Position numbers and translations under genes: made by a program. Positions 16,257 through 25,095 of a DNA stretch of 64,000 nt are shown here, in pieces (the stretch's first letter is position 1; each line of letters begins with the position of its first letter). Source of the stretch: Planctomycetota bacterium (GTDB lineage Bacteria; Planctomycetota; Phycisphaerae; UBA1845; UTPLA1). The notes beneath the pieces are model-generated. The model was not told the DNA's origin and did not search any database. It was given only the letters and a program-made list of their open reading frames with translations. Where the stretch lies: NCBI GenBank assembly GCA_016235815.1, contig JACRIM010000058.1:62001-126000 (forward strand). Direction: 5' to 3'.

Positions 16257-16285
16257 AGCATAAATGATTTGCGACGCAGATTCAA
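16257..16285 (-). promoter_or_regulatory. Sigma70-type promoter for the PEP-CTERM gene
   Basis: On the minus strand TTGAAT (16280-16285) and TATGCT (16257-16262) are separated by 17 bases, giving a leader of about 110 bases before ATG 16142. The match is good for this GC-rich DNA but rests on sequence alone. The remainder of 16143-16425 shows nothing else. Confidence 0.45.
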
Positions 16286-16425
16286 GGCGTTGCATGACAT
16301 GTTCGCCTCCAAGGGCGACTGACGTATGTAAGAAAAAGTGAAGCGGACAGTGTCAGAGTGGTGTTAGTAAGAGGCGATGTAGCAACAGCGATCAGATGGC
16401 GTGGCTGGATTGCCACGACAACGCG

Positions 16426-19400
16426 TCAGTGCGGGTTCGCAAACAACTTCAACTGGATATTGATGAACTCGAAATCATCCAAGTCCCCACGGCATGACAC
16501 CGCGCGAATCTCCAGCGTGTTCTCGCCGGCCCGTAGCAAGTCGGTCGTCAGCGGTGTCGTGAATACGCCAAAACTCCCATCCGGCGGGGATTGATCCAGT
16601 CGCGAATCAAGCAATCGCCCGTTGATCCGAATCTTGTGCGGACACTGAACCCCCTTGGCCATTAACTCAAGCTCCGCGGATTGGACCATCCCGGCCAATT
16701 GGTCCGCCGACAAGTCAAACGTCGTCACGAATGCAACGCCTTCGCTCTCGCGCTGAAACTGGCTGTTAATGGCCCCCTCAAATGCGTCGTTGCCAAGGTG
16801 ATGCACTTCCGGCGAATCTTCCAACGCCAACACTTTCTCCGTTTCGCGTTGCAACCGGAAATTGACCTTGCGCGTCCGGCCGCGAACGCTGCTTGCTTCG
16901 ACATTTCGCGAACGAGGCAGATAGCCTGATTTCGAGGCTGATACGGCGAAGTTATCCGGCAGCGCGGGCAGTTCGACTTTGAAGCGCCCGGACCAGTCGC
17001 TCACCACTTCCAAGGCGGCCTGTCCGGATACGTCGATTCGAATCATCGCATCCGCGAGCGACCGCCCCGTCTCGCCATCGATGACGCGCCCTTCCAGCCA
17101 GCCAAACACGCTCGGCGGCGACGGGACGTCTGCCGCCTCAACCGGAGCCTCAATTTCAACCGGCAGCGCAACCGCGGCGTCCGGTGTTGCCGAGAGCATG
17201 ACTGACGACGACGGAATTCCAACAGGCAAACTCGGCGACACACTCAGTCCGCCTATCTGCGTCATCGAAACAACCGACGAACCCGGTGCGCCCCCTCCCG
17301 CCGGCGCGATCATCACCGGTGAATGTGAGGTCAACGCATCGATAGCACCTTGGGTTCCTGCTGAGTTAACGTGTGCGACGGACGCGGCACTACCGATCGG
17401 CACGCCGTCCGTCACTCCACGTTCGTCTGTTGCGTCACGTACACGCGGGCCTTCGACTGGTAAACGCAACATCGTCGCGGCCTCAGCCGATTCAGAACGC
17501 ATTGCTAACGCTGGCGCGACAGTCGCCACAAGGCCCTTCGACTCAGCGATGATGCCGTCGACACCAACTACGACGCTGCCGAATCCTCTGCCGTGTCCGT
17601 CCGATTTCTCCGGTGCAACGACATCACTCCGCACATGATCGATGAGTCCGGCAATCGACGTCTCGCCCCGATGGGGCCTGGTCGCTTCACCACTTGGAGC
17701 AGACGTCGTAATGCCCACCTCATCTCCGAATGCTCGCGAAACTTCCCTATCGCTCGGCAGGCCTATGCCGCTCGAAACGTCAGTGGGCGCAAAGGCGATC
17801 TGCCCGATGCCGTGCGCCGAGGTCCGTCCAACTGGCGCATTTGAATCCGTCGGCGATTGACGCTCGATCACACTGACTTGCGCGAATTCATTCCCACCGA
17901 CTCGTGCGTCTGGTGTGAACATCGCCAGCGAGCCATTCGCGATCTCACGCGGAGGTGTCGCCGCCGCGCGAACCGGTAGGCCATGAGACGGATCTCTATC
18001 AGCGACGAAGGCATTCTCCGACTCGCTTTGCCGCTGCACCTCTCCCGGCAATTGAATCGAAATCGTCGGCCGACCAGTTTCCAGAATTCCGGTTGGAGCA
18101 GCAAGTGTGCTTCGCGCTGTTGACTCGAAAGCAGACGCGCTCACGACCACCGGGACCATCGCCTGTTTGGCGGCCGGCTCCATCGCCAGCTTCACCGGCG
18201 CCGCTTCCGCCACGACTGGAACGCGCGACTCTGCCTTGCGAACGCTCATCGTCGGAATCGTCAGCGTTGGCGCTTCCGTGATCTGGCCGCGTATCTGACC
18301 CGCCAGCGAAACTCCCTTTCCTCCCGCCAGTGTCGAAACCCGCACCGGCCCGCCTCGTCCCCGAACATACGACGCAACGGCCGTGCTCACTTCTACAACA
18401 TTGAAGACCATCATCATCACGGCGTGCGCCAGGAGTGATACGATCAAACATCGTGCTATCAGGCTCAACTTTCGCCGCTGGGCATCCCGAAACAGTGCGA
18501 GGAGAAGCAGGAAAAGCAGCAGACCCAGCACAATCCATCCAACCCGCGGCCCGATTTGCATCCACAGCGCCCGCCAGTCAATCGTCGACTGCCGCCATTC
18601 CACGTCCCGAAATACTTCGCGCGAACTGGTGCGATAGATTCGATAAACGCCGCGCGCCGCCTGCCCTTCGATCGCACGATCCGACGAGAAATGAAGCGCA
18701 AACCCACCGAGGTCCGCCGAAGGGTCCAGTTCATTCGCGGAGGTGTTGACGGCATTTCCAAGGTTCGTCGGCGCCTCGAACCTCCCGGGCAAGATGCGCG
18801 AGCGGTACAAATCAAAGCCGCCATGCCCACCCACGCGATCGGATGAAAAATAAAGAAAGTCCCCCGCTGGGCTGAACGTCGGCGATCCATCATTTCCGGG
18901 CGAGCAAAGTGAATCCAGCCGCACGGCCTTCGAGTTTGCACCGGTGCCAAGATTTACGACATACAAGTCGTAATCATGGCGGTAGATGTCCTCTCGCACC
19001 GTTGCCCGCCATGCGTCGTCCGATGGAGTGGTCTCATCCCCCCTCGGCCGATTAGAGGAAAAGCAAAGTTGCACTCCATCGCGCGACAATGCCGGGCCGT
19101 ATTCATTGAACGGCGAATTGACGGCCGTCCCCAGGTTCTCCGGCATTTGCCAGTCGCCGTCCGACCGTTTTGAAACCCAGATGTCGTATCCGCCGGCGCC
19201 GCCGGGTCGATCACTGTAGAAGTATAGCCGTGTGCCGTCCGCCGAAATCTCCGGACCCAGCTCGTCGAACTGCGAATTGACCGCGTCGACTGGTGCTGGT
19301 TCGCTCCACTTGCCTTCGACGAGCGAACTTGAATACACGTCCGCGCGCCCGCCCGGCCGGCCGCGGACGAAGTACATTGTTTGCCCATCAGCGCTCATCC

Positions 19401-19611
19401 GCGGTTCGAATGTATCGCCCTCCCCATTGATGCCCTCCGTCACCAACGTGGGCGGCTGCCACAACACCTCGCGAACGACGGCCGTGGTCGCTGCCTCGCG
19501 AATGGTGGCCGCATCCGTGAGATACGCCGTCCCTGAAGGGCGCAAAAACCACCAGCCAGCCGCCGTCCCAAGCGCGACGATGAGTAATGAGATTGCGAAA
19601 AATCGCTTCAC
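16426..19611 (-). CDS. TolB-like propeller fused to a TonB/TolA-like anchor and long linker
   Basis: A 1061-aa envelope protein. Residues 5-22 form a membrane anchor. About 55-330 holds PD40 (TolB-type) blades with repeated FxSDRxGG words. Segment 357-374 is a second membrane helix, followed by a positive loop RDAQRRK and a third helix (384-406) containing S392-LLA-H396, the SxxxH motif that TonB and TolA use to contact ExbB/ExbD or TolQ/TolR. A low-complexity Pro/Ala/Val/Ser-rich linker runs to about 880. A Cna-B/carboxypeptidase-regulatory-like domain (GRVIDGETGRSLADAMI) and a final beta domain end the protein. The predicted topology puts propeller and linker outside. It follows exbD by 12 bp, so it is likely powered by that pair. 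No classical TonB C-terminal domain is seen. Confidence 0.8.
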   Translation of the reverse strand: MKRFFAISLLIVALGTAAGWWFLRPSGTAYLTDAATIREAATTAVVREVLWQPPTLVTEGINGEGDTFEPRMSADGQTMYFVRGRPGGRADVYSSSLVEGKWSEPAPVDAVNSQFDELGPEISADGTRLYFYSDRPGGAGGYDIWVSKRSDGDWQMPENLGTAVNSPFNEYGPALSRDGVQLCFSSNRPRGDETTPSDDAWRATVREDIYRHDYDLYVVNLGTGANSKAVRLDSLCSPGNDGSPTFSPAGDFLYFSSDRVGGHGGFDLYRSRILPGRFEAPTNLGNAVNTSANELDPSADLGGFALHFSSDRAIEGQAARGVYRIYRTSSREVFRDVEWRQSTIDWRALWMQIGPRVGWIVLGLLLFLLLLALFRDAQRRKLSLIARCLIVSLLAHAVMMMVFNVVEVSTAVASYVRGRGGPVRVSTLAGGKGVSLAGQIRGQITEAPTLTIPTMSVRKAESRVPVVAEAAPVKLAMEPAAKQAMVPVVVSASAFESTARSTLAAPTGILETGRPTISIQLPGEVQRQSESENAFVADRDPSHGLPVRAAATPPREIANGSLAMFTPDARVGGNEFAQVSVIERQSPTDSNAPVGRTSAHGIGQIAFAPTDVSSGIGLPSDREVSRAFGDEVGITTSAPSGEATRPHRGETSIAGLIDHVRSDVVAPEKSDGHGRGFGSVVVGVDGIIAESKGLVATVAPALAMRSESAEAATMLRLPVEGPRVRDATDERGVTDGVPIGSAASVAHVNSAGTQGAIDALTSHSPVMIAPAGGGAPGSSVVSMTQIGGLSVSPSLPVGIPSSSVMLSATPDAAVALPVEIEAPVEAADVPSPPSVFGWLEGRVIDGETGRSLADAMIRIDVSGQAALEVVSDWSGRFKVELPALPDNFAVSASKSGYLPRSRNVEASSVRGRTRKVNFRLQRETEKVLALEDSPEVHHLGNDAFEGAINSQFQRESEGVAFVTTFDLSADQLAGMVQSAELELMAKGVQCPHKIRINGRLLDSRLDQSPPDGSFGVFTTPLTTDLLRAGENTLEIRAVSCRGDLDDFEFINIQLKLFANPH

Positions 19612-19623
19612 GACGAGTCCGCT

Positions 19624-20034
19624 CTATTCGACGACGGTGTCGAGATACGGCTCCGATACACCGCTTGCTTTACACACGTCGAGCACCCGAACGACGTTTT
19701 CATAGGCCGTGCTGCGATCGCCGCGAACCGTGACCTTCTGTTCGCCGTTCCGCTCGACGGCCTCTTTCACAATCTCGCCGACCTCCTTCAGATCGACCTT
19801 GCGCCCGCCAAGATGGCATTGCCCCGCTTGATCGACATTCAGCGTGATCTCGCGCACCGCCGCGCTGATCGGCTCCGACGACGAAGCAGCCGGAAGCGCG
19901 ATGTGCATTTCGCGCTCGACCTGGGCAATGGTCGTGGCCATGAGAAAGAAGATGAGCAGATTGAACAGCACGTCCGCCATGGGCACGAAATCGAGATGAA
20001 TCTCAGTTTCAACGCCGGAGTCTTTAAGAAGCAT
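19624..20034 (-). CDS. ExbD/TolR family proton-channel subunit
   Basis: A 136-aa protein with a short cytoplasmic start, one membrane helix containing the essential aspartate (FVPMADVLFNLLIFFLM) and a periplasmic ExbD domain (KVTVRGDRSTAYENVVRVLD). ExbD/TolR pairs with ExbB/TolQ to turn proton flow into movement of a TonB or TolA partner. It lies 11 bp after the exbB-like gene and 12 bp before the SxxxH-bearing protein, an arrangement that implies one complex. Confidence 0.92.
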   Translation of the reverse strand: MLLKDSGVETEIHLDFVPMADVLFNLLIFFLMATTIAQVEREMHIALPAASSSEPISAAVREITLNVDQAGQCHLGGRKVDLKEVGEIVKEAVERNGEQKVTVRGDRSTAYENVVRVLDVCKASGVSEPYLDTVVE

Positions 20035-20045
20035 GGGCGCGTCCT

Positions 20046-20807
20046 TTATGCAAGAGCCGGCTGGCCAACGGAAATCGGCGGGAGGTCTGGTGTCGCTTCG
20101 CGCCGCTGTGATTTGGACCGTCCATGCTCTTCATCCACAAAGTCAACGGCAACGCGATCCAACTCCACGACGAGCATGTCGATGCGCCCAAGCAGCGCGT
20201 GATAGGCAATCAACACCGGGATGGCCACGAGCAAACCCGCCGCCGTACACGTCCATGCCTCGAAGATTCCCTTCGCAAGCATTTCCGTCTTACCCAGTGC
20301 CTGCCCGGAGACGGCGATGGCCTGAAACGTCTTGATCATGCCGAAGATCGTTCCAAGCAGGCCCAGCATGGTCGAGACCTGTGGCAACGCCCCGAGGACT
20401 CGGATCCGATGTCGCAGCCGCACCGTTTCGCGCCGGCCTGCCTCTTCAACCGACCGCTCAATCATGTCGTGGCTTTCCCCGCGCTTGCGAATCGCCGCCG
20501 CAAGCACCGTCGCCGCCGGGCTTCCATCGAGGCGGCAAAACTCCAGCGCCTTTTCCCGATCACCCGCAACGGCGCTCAACCCCGCAAGCAATCCCGGGGA
20601 GATGACGCTCCGCTTTCGAAGCACGATCAGCCGTTCGACGATCACCGTCAGCGCTATCAGGGAACACACGACGATCGCAAACATCGTCGGCCCGCCCTTG
20701 GTCACGAAATCCAGGACCGAGTGCACCCTCAGGCTTGCATCCCCGACTGGCGTCGCGGCCGCCTGTCCGAGCATCAGGGCCGTCGTTTGTAGCAACATCA
20801 ACTGCAT
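20046..20807 (-). CDS. ExbB/TolQ/MotA family proton-channel subunit
   Basis: A 253-aa membrane protein. The first segment looks like a signal or anchor (MQLMLLQTTALMLGQ), followed by a helix at about 35-60 (GPTMFAIVVCSLIALTVIVE) and the conserved C-terminal pair of helices LGALPQVSTMLGLLGTIFGM and WTCTAAGLLVAIPVLIAYHA, where the TolQ-type threonines lie. AAGGAGATATGCG directly precedes the ATG at 20807, so that start is used rather than the in-frame codon at 20834. It is 27 bp downstream of the large TPR gene. Confidence 0.92.
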   Translation of the reverse strand: MQLMLLQTTALMLGQAAATPVGDASLRVHSVLDFVTKGGPTMFAIVVCSLIALTVIVERLIVLRKRSVISPGLLAGLSAVAGDREKALEFCRLDGSPAATVLAAAIRKRGESHDMIERSVEEAGRRETVRLRHRIRVLGALPQVSTMLGLLGTIFGMIKTFQAIAVSGQALGKTEMLAKGIFEAWTCTAAGLLVAIPVLIAYHALLGRIDMLVVELDRVAVDFVDEEHGRSKSQRREATPDLPPISVGQPALA

Positions 20808-20834
20808 CGCATATCTCCTTACGCGTCGCGCCAA

Positions 20835-23800
20835 CTAACCCTGCGGATGACCCGGCATCGCCACCTGCGACAATTCGCCGAGTCGTTTCACCGCCAACGC
20901 CGCCCAATTGGTTCCTTTGTACTTCTCCGCAACCGTTTCAAATTGCTTTCGCGCTTCGCCGGACTTCGACAGTTTCTCAAGGCATCGGCCGGCTTCATAC
21001 AAAGCCGCCGCGCTCCACTCGGGGTAGTCGTAGAGAATGTCAACCTTCATTAATTCTCGCACCGCCTCCTCGTACTTCTTCATGGCAAACAAACACTCGC
21101 CGGTTTGGAACTGGGCCCGCGCCGCCGTCGGCCCCTTGTGCCGTTCGACGACCGATCGATACGATGCGATCGCTTCCTCATGCCGACCAAGGTTTTCGCG
21201 CGCCCAACCGATGCCGAACGCCGCCTGATACCACGTCTCGGAGTCTGCGTTCTCCTTTAGATAATGGGCCAGCACTTCCTCGCTACGGCCCCACTGCTCG
21301 AGCCTTCCGAGGCAATCTCCCCAGCGCAGCATCGCCGACGGGCCCCACGACTGTTTGGCCCCCTCTCCGTCCAACGCCTTTTCGAAGTGCTTCGCCGCAT
21401 CTCCGAATTTGCTCACGCGGAAAAACGCCTCGGCCGCATAGAAACATGCCGACGCCGCCAACTCACTGCCGGGGAACGCAGCGGTGAATTGCGCCAGGGT
21501 CGCCGCCGCATCCGCAAAGCGATTCAATTCAAACTGCGCCAATCCAATCCGATAGGCCGCCTCCTCCGCAAGGCCCTTCGGTGCGCGATCCACTTTTTCC
21601 TTGAGCGCACGCTGCAACCTCTCGAGTTGTGCGAGCGCGGCATCAGGCCTCTTGGCCGATGATTCCAGCGCCGCCGATTCCAACATTGCGTGAAACTGCA
21701 ATTCACCGGCCGCGTCATCGTCGGACAGCAATCGATAGGCCTTTGCCGCATCTTCTGTCTTACCCGTTTCCTTCCAACACCACGCCTGTTCATACGCCAA
21801 CGTTGCCTTTGCCGACGCCGGCAGCGTCGCGACATCGACGTTTCCGGCCTCCTTCAACGCCTTGTCGTGCTGCCCCTGCCTTGCGAGTGTTACAACCAAT
21901 TGAACGCGCGCCGCGTCCGCCGATGGACGGCCATTGCTGCGCTCGATGAACGTGCGCAATACCTTTTCCGCAGCGGAGTAATCCGCCGCCGCCAGCAGTG
22001 CGAGGCCCCGCTGATACATCGCCTCCAAGCCGGCCTCGCCATCATCCGAAACTTCCGCAAGCAACAGCTCCGCCTGTTTGAAGTCGCCGCGTTGCAACGA
22101 CAACGTACCAAGGTGCTTCTTGGCAAACGGCACAAATCGCGATGTCGGCGCAATCGCCAATACCTGTTCAAATGCCTTCGCGGCCTCTTCGTTGCGCTTG
22201 AGCGACAACAAAACCTGTCCGCGCTCAAAAACTGCCTGCACGGCGTGAGGGCTTTTCTCAAACCGTCGGGCACAATCGTCGAAAACCCGAAGTGCTTCCT
22301 CAGATTTTCCTTGTCTCGCCAGGGCCAGCCCTAACTTGAGCATCGCCTCGTCCAGACTCACGTCGCCTTTTGCGAGGCGCACATGGCGTTGCAACAGTTC
22401 CTCCGCGGCCTTCCACTCGCCGCGATCGAAATAAAGATTCCCCAGCGCGATGACGGCCGGCAGCATTCTCTCGTCCGACTCGGCTCGACTCGCCGCCTCA
22501 TTCAGAAATGCCGTTGCTTCGTCTGGCTTGCCCCCGAACGCCAACGCCAGTCCCAGTCTGCACTTCGCCAACTCTGCGCGATCATCCTTTGCGTGCGTCG
22601 CTAAAAAGCTGCGAAACGCCTCCGCCGCCACGCCATACTGCTGCTGCATGAATGCGTTCTCTGCCGCCACGAACGCCACCGACGACGCTCGCGCGTGTGC
22701 TGCGTATCGCCCCGCAAACGCCTTGCACGCTTTCGTGCTTTCGTCATAGCGCCCCGACTCATGCAGCGTCACCGCCAGCAACTCCAGCGCCGTCGCGGCG
22801 AGCGGATGCTTTTCATAATGCTTTGTGAACGCCTCCAACTCGTCGAGCGCATGGTCGCGGTCCCCCGCTTTCAGAAGCGCCACAACGCGGTCATACGCCA
22901 TCTCCGCCGCAAGCCGCCCGCTCGGTACCGCCTGCATTGCCTTCCGCAAACGTTTCGCCGCCTCTTTGTAGCGCCCCTGTCGCACGTCACACTTGGCCGA
23001 CCAATACGCGATATCCTCGACCAAGTCCGCCGACCGCTCTCCCGCCTTTGCGAAGGATTCCAAAGCCTGCGCGGCATCTCCATTGGCCAACAAGACGCGT
23101 CCACGAATCACCATCCCCGACGCTGCCAACGCCCCGCCGTCGTACTTCGCCAGCATCTCGTCAATCGCTTTCGCCGCGCCGTCCAAATCCCCCTTTTCAA
23201 GGAGGGAATCGCCCATACCGAGCAATGCTTCTGCCCGTTGGGCCTCGCCATGTGCACTGAGAACCTGCTGATACAGCCTGATGGCCTCGTCAATCTTTCC
23301 CTCGCTTCGACGGCACCGCGCCAGCCCCACCATCGCCTGAGAAGCGCATGATCCCTTGCCAAAGTCCTCGATGACCTTTGCAAAATGGCCCGCCGCTGCG
23401 GCCGTGTTCCCTTGAGCCGACTCGGCCAGGCCTGCAATCAGCAGCCAACGATCCCGCTGGTTCGCCGACGGCCACCGCCGCAGACTTTCCCTACATGCCG
23501 TGCTGGCCTCAACATATTTGCCCAGTTCAAAGAGTATCTCCGCCTCTCGTACTGCCGCCTCCACGGCGAGCGCATGATCCGGATGTCGCATCACGACGGT
23601 TTGAAATCTGCCGAGCGCGTCCTCTTTTTTCCCCGCGTCCAGTCGGCACTGCCCCAGCAAATACGTGGACTCCGCCGCGAATTCAAACGACGGCAACACT
23701 GCAAGCGCCTCCAACTCTGGCACCGCCTCGGCCCCACGCTTCAATCGAACCAGACTGACCGCAAGCCCATACCGCGCCACCGCGGCCTTTTCATGCGTTG

Positions 23801-23993
23801 CGTGATCCCGCAGAAACGCCCGATACTCCTCAATGGCGGCCTCGTACATCCCGCGCTGAAGCAACCCGTTCCCGGCGTAATAGCTCTGCGCCGCCGCTGC
23901 CCCCTTCAACGCGCCGTCTCCGCCGCGCGCCGTTCCCGTTGAAGCAAGACTGAAGGTAACGCACATCAGCCCGATCAGAATCTTTCGACGCAT
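20835..23993 (-). CDS. Giant secreted tetratricopeptide repeat protein
   Basis: This 1052-aa protein starts with MRRKILIGLMCVTFSLAST, a signal peptide, and is otherwise about 25-30 TPR-like helical pairs (typical unit: Y-x-x-A-x-x-x-Y-R-x-x-x, with G-x-x-A and A-x-Y). Such a solenoid acts as a periplasmic scaffold; by context it could play the part CpoB/YbgF plays with Tol proteins. The methionine at 23993 gives the signal peptide; the upstream in-frame codon at 24035 would bury it. It is first in the operon TPR-ExbB-ExbD-SxxxH protein. Individual repeat borders were not mapped. Confidence 0.85.
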   Translation of the reverse strand: MRRKILIGLMCVTFSLASTGTARGGDGALKGAAAAQSYYAGNGLLQRGMYEAAIEEYRAFLRDHATHEKAAVARYGLAVSLVRLKRGAEAVPELEALAVLPSFEFAAESTYLLGQCRLDAGKKEDALGRFQTVVMRHPDHALAVEAAVREAEILFELGKYVEASTACRESLRRWPSANQRDRWLLIAGLAESAQGNTAAAAGHFAKVIEDFGKGSCASQAMVGLARCRRSEGKIDEAIRLYQQVLSAHGEAQRAEALLGMGDSLLEKGDLDGAAKAIDEMLAKYDGGALAASGMVIRGRVLLANGDAAQALESFAKAGERSADLVEDIAYWSAKCDVRQGRYKEAAKRLRKAMQAVPSGRLAAEMAYDRVVALLKAGDRDHALDELEAFTKHYEKHPLAATALELLAVTLHESGRYDESTKACKAFAGRYAAHARASSVAFVAAENAFMQQQYGVAAEAFRSFLATHAKDDRAELAKCRLGLALAFGGKPDEATAFLNEAASRAESDERMLPAVIALGNLYFDRGEWKAAEELLQRHVRLAKGDVSLDEAMLKLGLALARQGKSEEALRVFDDCARRFEKSPHAVQAVFERGQVLLSLKRNEEAAKAFEQVLAIAPTSRFVPFAKKHLGTLSLQRGDFKQAELLLAEVSDDGEAGLEAMYQRGLALLAAADYSAAEKVLRTFIERSNGRPSADAARVQLVVTLARQGQHDKALKEAGNVDVATLPASAKATLAYEQAWCWKETGKTEDAAKAYRLLSDDDAAGELQFHAMLESAALESSAKRPDAALAQLERLQRALKEKVDRAPKGLAEEAAYRIGLAQFELNRFADAAATLAQFTAAFPGSELAASACFYAAEAFFRVSKFGDAAKHFEKALDGEGAKQSWGPSAMLRWGDCLGRLEQWGRSEEVLAHYLKENADSETWYQAAFGIGWARENLGRHEEAIASYRSVVERHKGPTAARAQFQTGECLFAMKKYEEAVRELMKVDILYDYPEWSAAALYEAGRCLEKLSKSGEARKQFETVAEKYKGTNWAALAVKRLGELSQVAMPGHPQG

Positions 23994-24186
23994 GGACGCG
24001 CTCCCGAACCTTCCATTGCCACGGCCCGTTATCACGTCTGCCTCCTACGCACAAATCCGCAAGACGGATCGCTTAATTCTGGAAAAAGAATTTCCTCATC
24101 ACAACGCCCTCCGACTCCCAGGGTTGCCCACCACCACATGCGGCGCGCAGCCCGACCGGTGAGGCCGCCCCCCCCCCTCGCCTGCC

Positions 24187-24223
24187 TACTACAACTGTCG
24201 TACTATCCTACTACAATCGTAGG
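24187..24223 (-). promoter_or_regulatory. Pair of TACTACA-type dyads, possible operator
   Basis: TACTACAACTGTCGTA (24187-24202) and CCTACTACAATCGTAGG (24207-24223) are imperfect dyads sharing CTACTACAA, about 20 bp apart. They resemble BlaI/MecI-type operators (TACTACA...TGTAGTA), a repressor family known in many bacteria. They lie roughly 195-230 bp before the TPR gene start and after the bat operon, so they could control the TPR-ExbB-ExbD operon. No BlaI gene is in this window. The rest of 23994-24288 is pyrimidine-rich with a T/A-rich patch (24255-24280) and no gene. Confidence 0.35.
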
Positions 24224-24288
24224 ACACCGGCGCGGTTCACGCGCCGCGAGGCGATTTGTAAAAACTTTTTGGAAAAACCCCCAACTGC

Positions 24289-25095
24289 TCAGATCACGTC
24301 GCATTGATCCGCGCGAAGCCACCCGCTCTTGCCGTCCGCCAGCTCAATGTGGAACCATTGCCCACCTTTGACGTCGGCCCGCGACTCCAAAACTCGAAAT
24401 TCCACTCCGGCAGGAAGCGGCCGGTCGAACTGAGGATCGTAATAATCGCCGTTGCCCTTCCGGAGGACGACCTTATCCGTCACCGTCACGCCCTCCAGCC
24501 GATTCGCCGCCGCAACGCGCTCCCAGCCGATGCTCGCCCCACAGCAAAGGGCCACGGTGCCGAGCGTGAGCGCCACCCACCTCAAGGCCGGTGATCGCCC
24601 CCGCACAAATAGCCTCCCCAAGAGGGCTAGCCAGGCAAGCCCATAGGCCGTCAGCCCCATGGTCATTCGGGTCCTGGGAGACGAATTGAAATGCCAGAAC
24701 AAGATTGTCTCCAGGAGGGCGCTCGTCGCCGGCTTTTCGATCGTCACGTCGCACATCCGCCGGGCGACCTCAAGATTCTTGCGGATTCGATCGTCGGTCG
24801 GGTCGAGCCGCTGGGCACGACGGTACGCCACAATGGCCCGGCCCACGTTGCCAAGCCGGACGCAGGTATTCCCGAGGTTGTAATAAAGCCCCCCGCTTCG
24901 ATAGCCATCACGAATCAGCGCGTCAAACTGTTCCAACGCCTGGCGAAATAGGCGCTGCGCCTCCGGACCATTGCTCGCCCGAATCGCCACGGCAGAGTCG
25001 CTCTTGGCGAGGGCGTCGGACAGTCGTTCCGCCGGCGATGGCGTGGCGTTTTGCCCGAAGACAAGCAACCCGATTGAAAACAATAGATGCGTCAT
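24289..25095 (-). CDS. BatE-like TPR protein with C-terminal SH3-like domain
   Basis: Last gene of the bat operon, 268 aa: signal peptide, TPR pair (GGLYYNLGNTCVRLGNVGRA, then IVAYRRAQRLDPTDDRIRKN), two membrane helices around 145-195, and a C-terminal bacterial SH3-like part ending WFHIELADGKSGWLRADQ. This is the BatE layout of the Bacteroides aerotolerance operon. Its ATG overlaps the upstream BatD stop by four bases (25092-25095), indicating coupling. Confidence 0.85.
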   Translation of the reverse strand: MTHLLFSIGLLVFGQNATPSPAERLSDALAKSDSAVAIRASNGPEAQRLFRQALEQFDALIRDGYRSGGLYYNLGNTCVRLGNVGRAIVAYRRAQRLDPTDDRIRKNLEVARRMCDVTIEKPATSALLETILFWHFNSSPRTRMTMGLTAYGLAWLALLGRLFVRGRSPALRWVALTLGTVALCCGASIGWERVAAANRLEGVTVTDKVVLRKGNGDYYDPQFDRPLPAGVEFRVLESRADVKGGQWFHIELADGKSGWLRADQCDVI

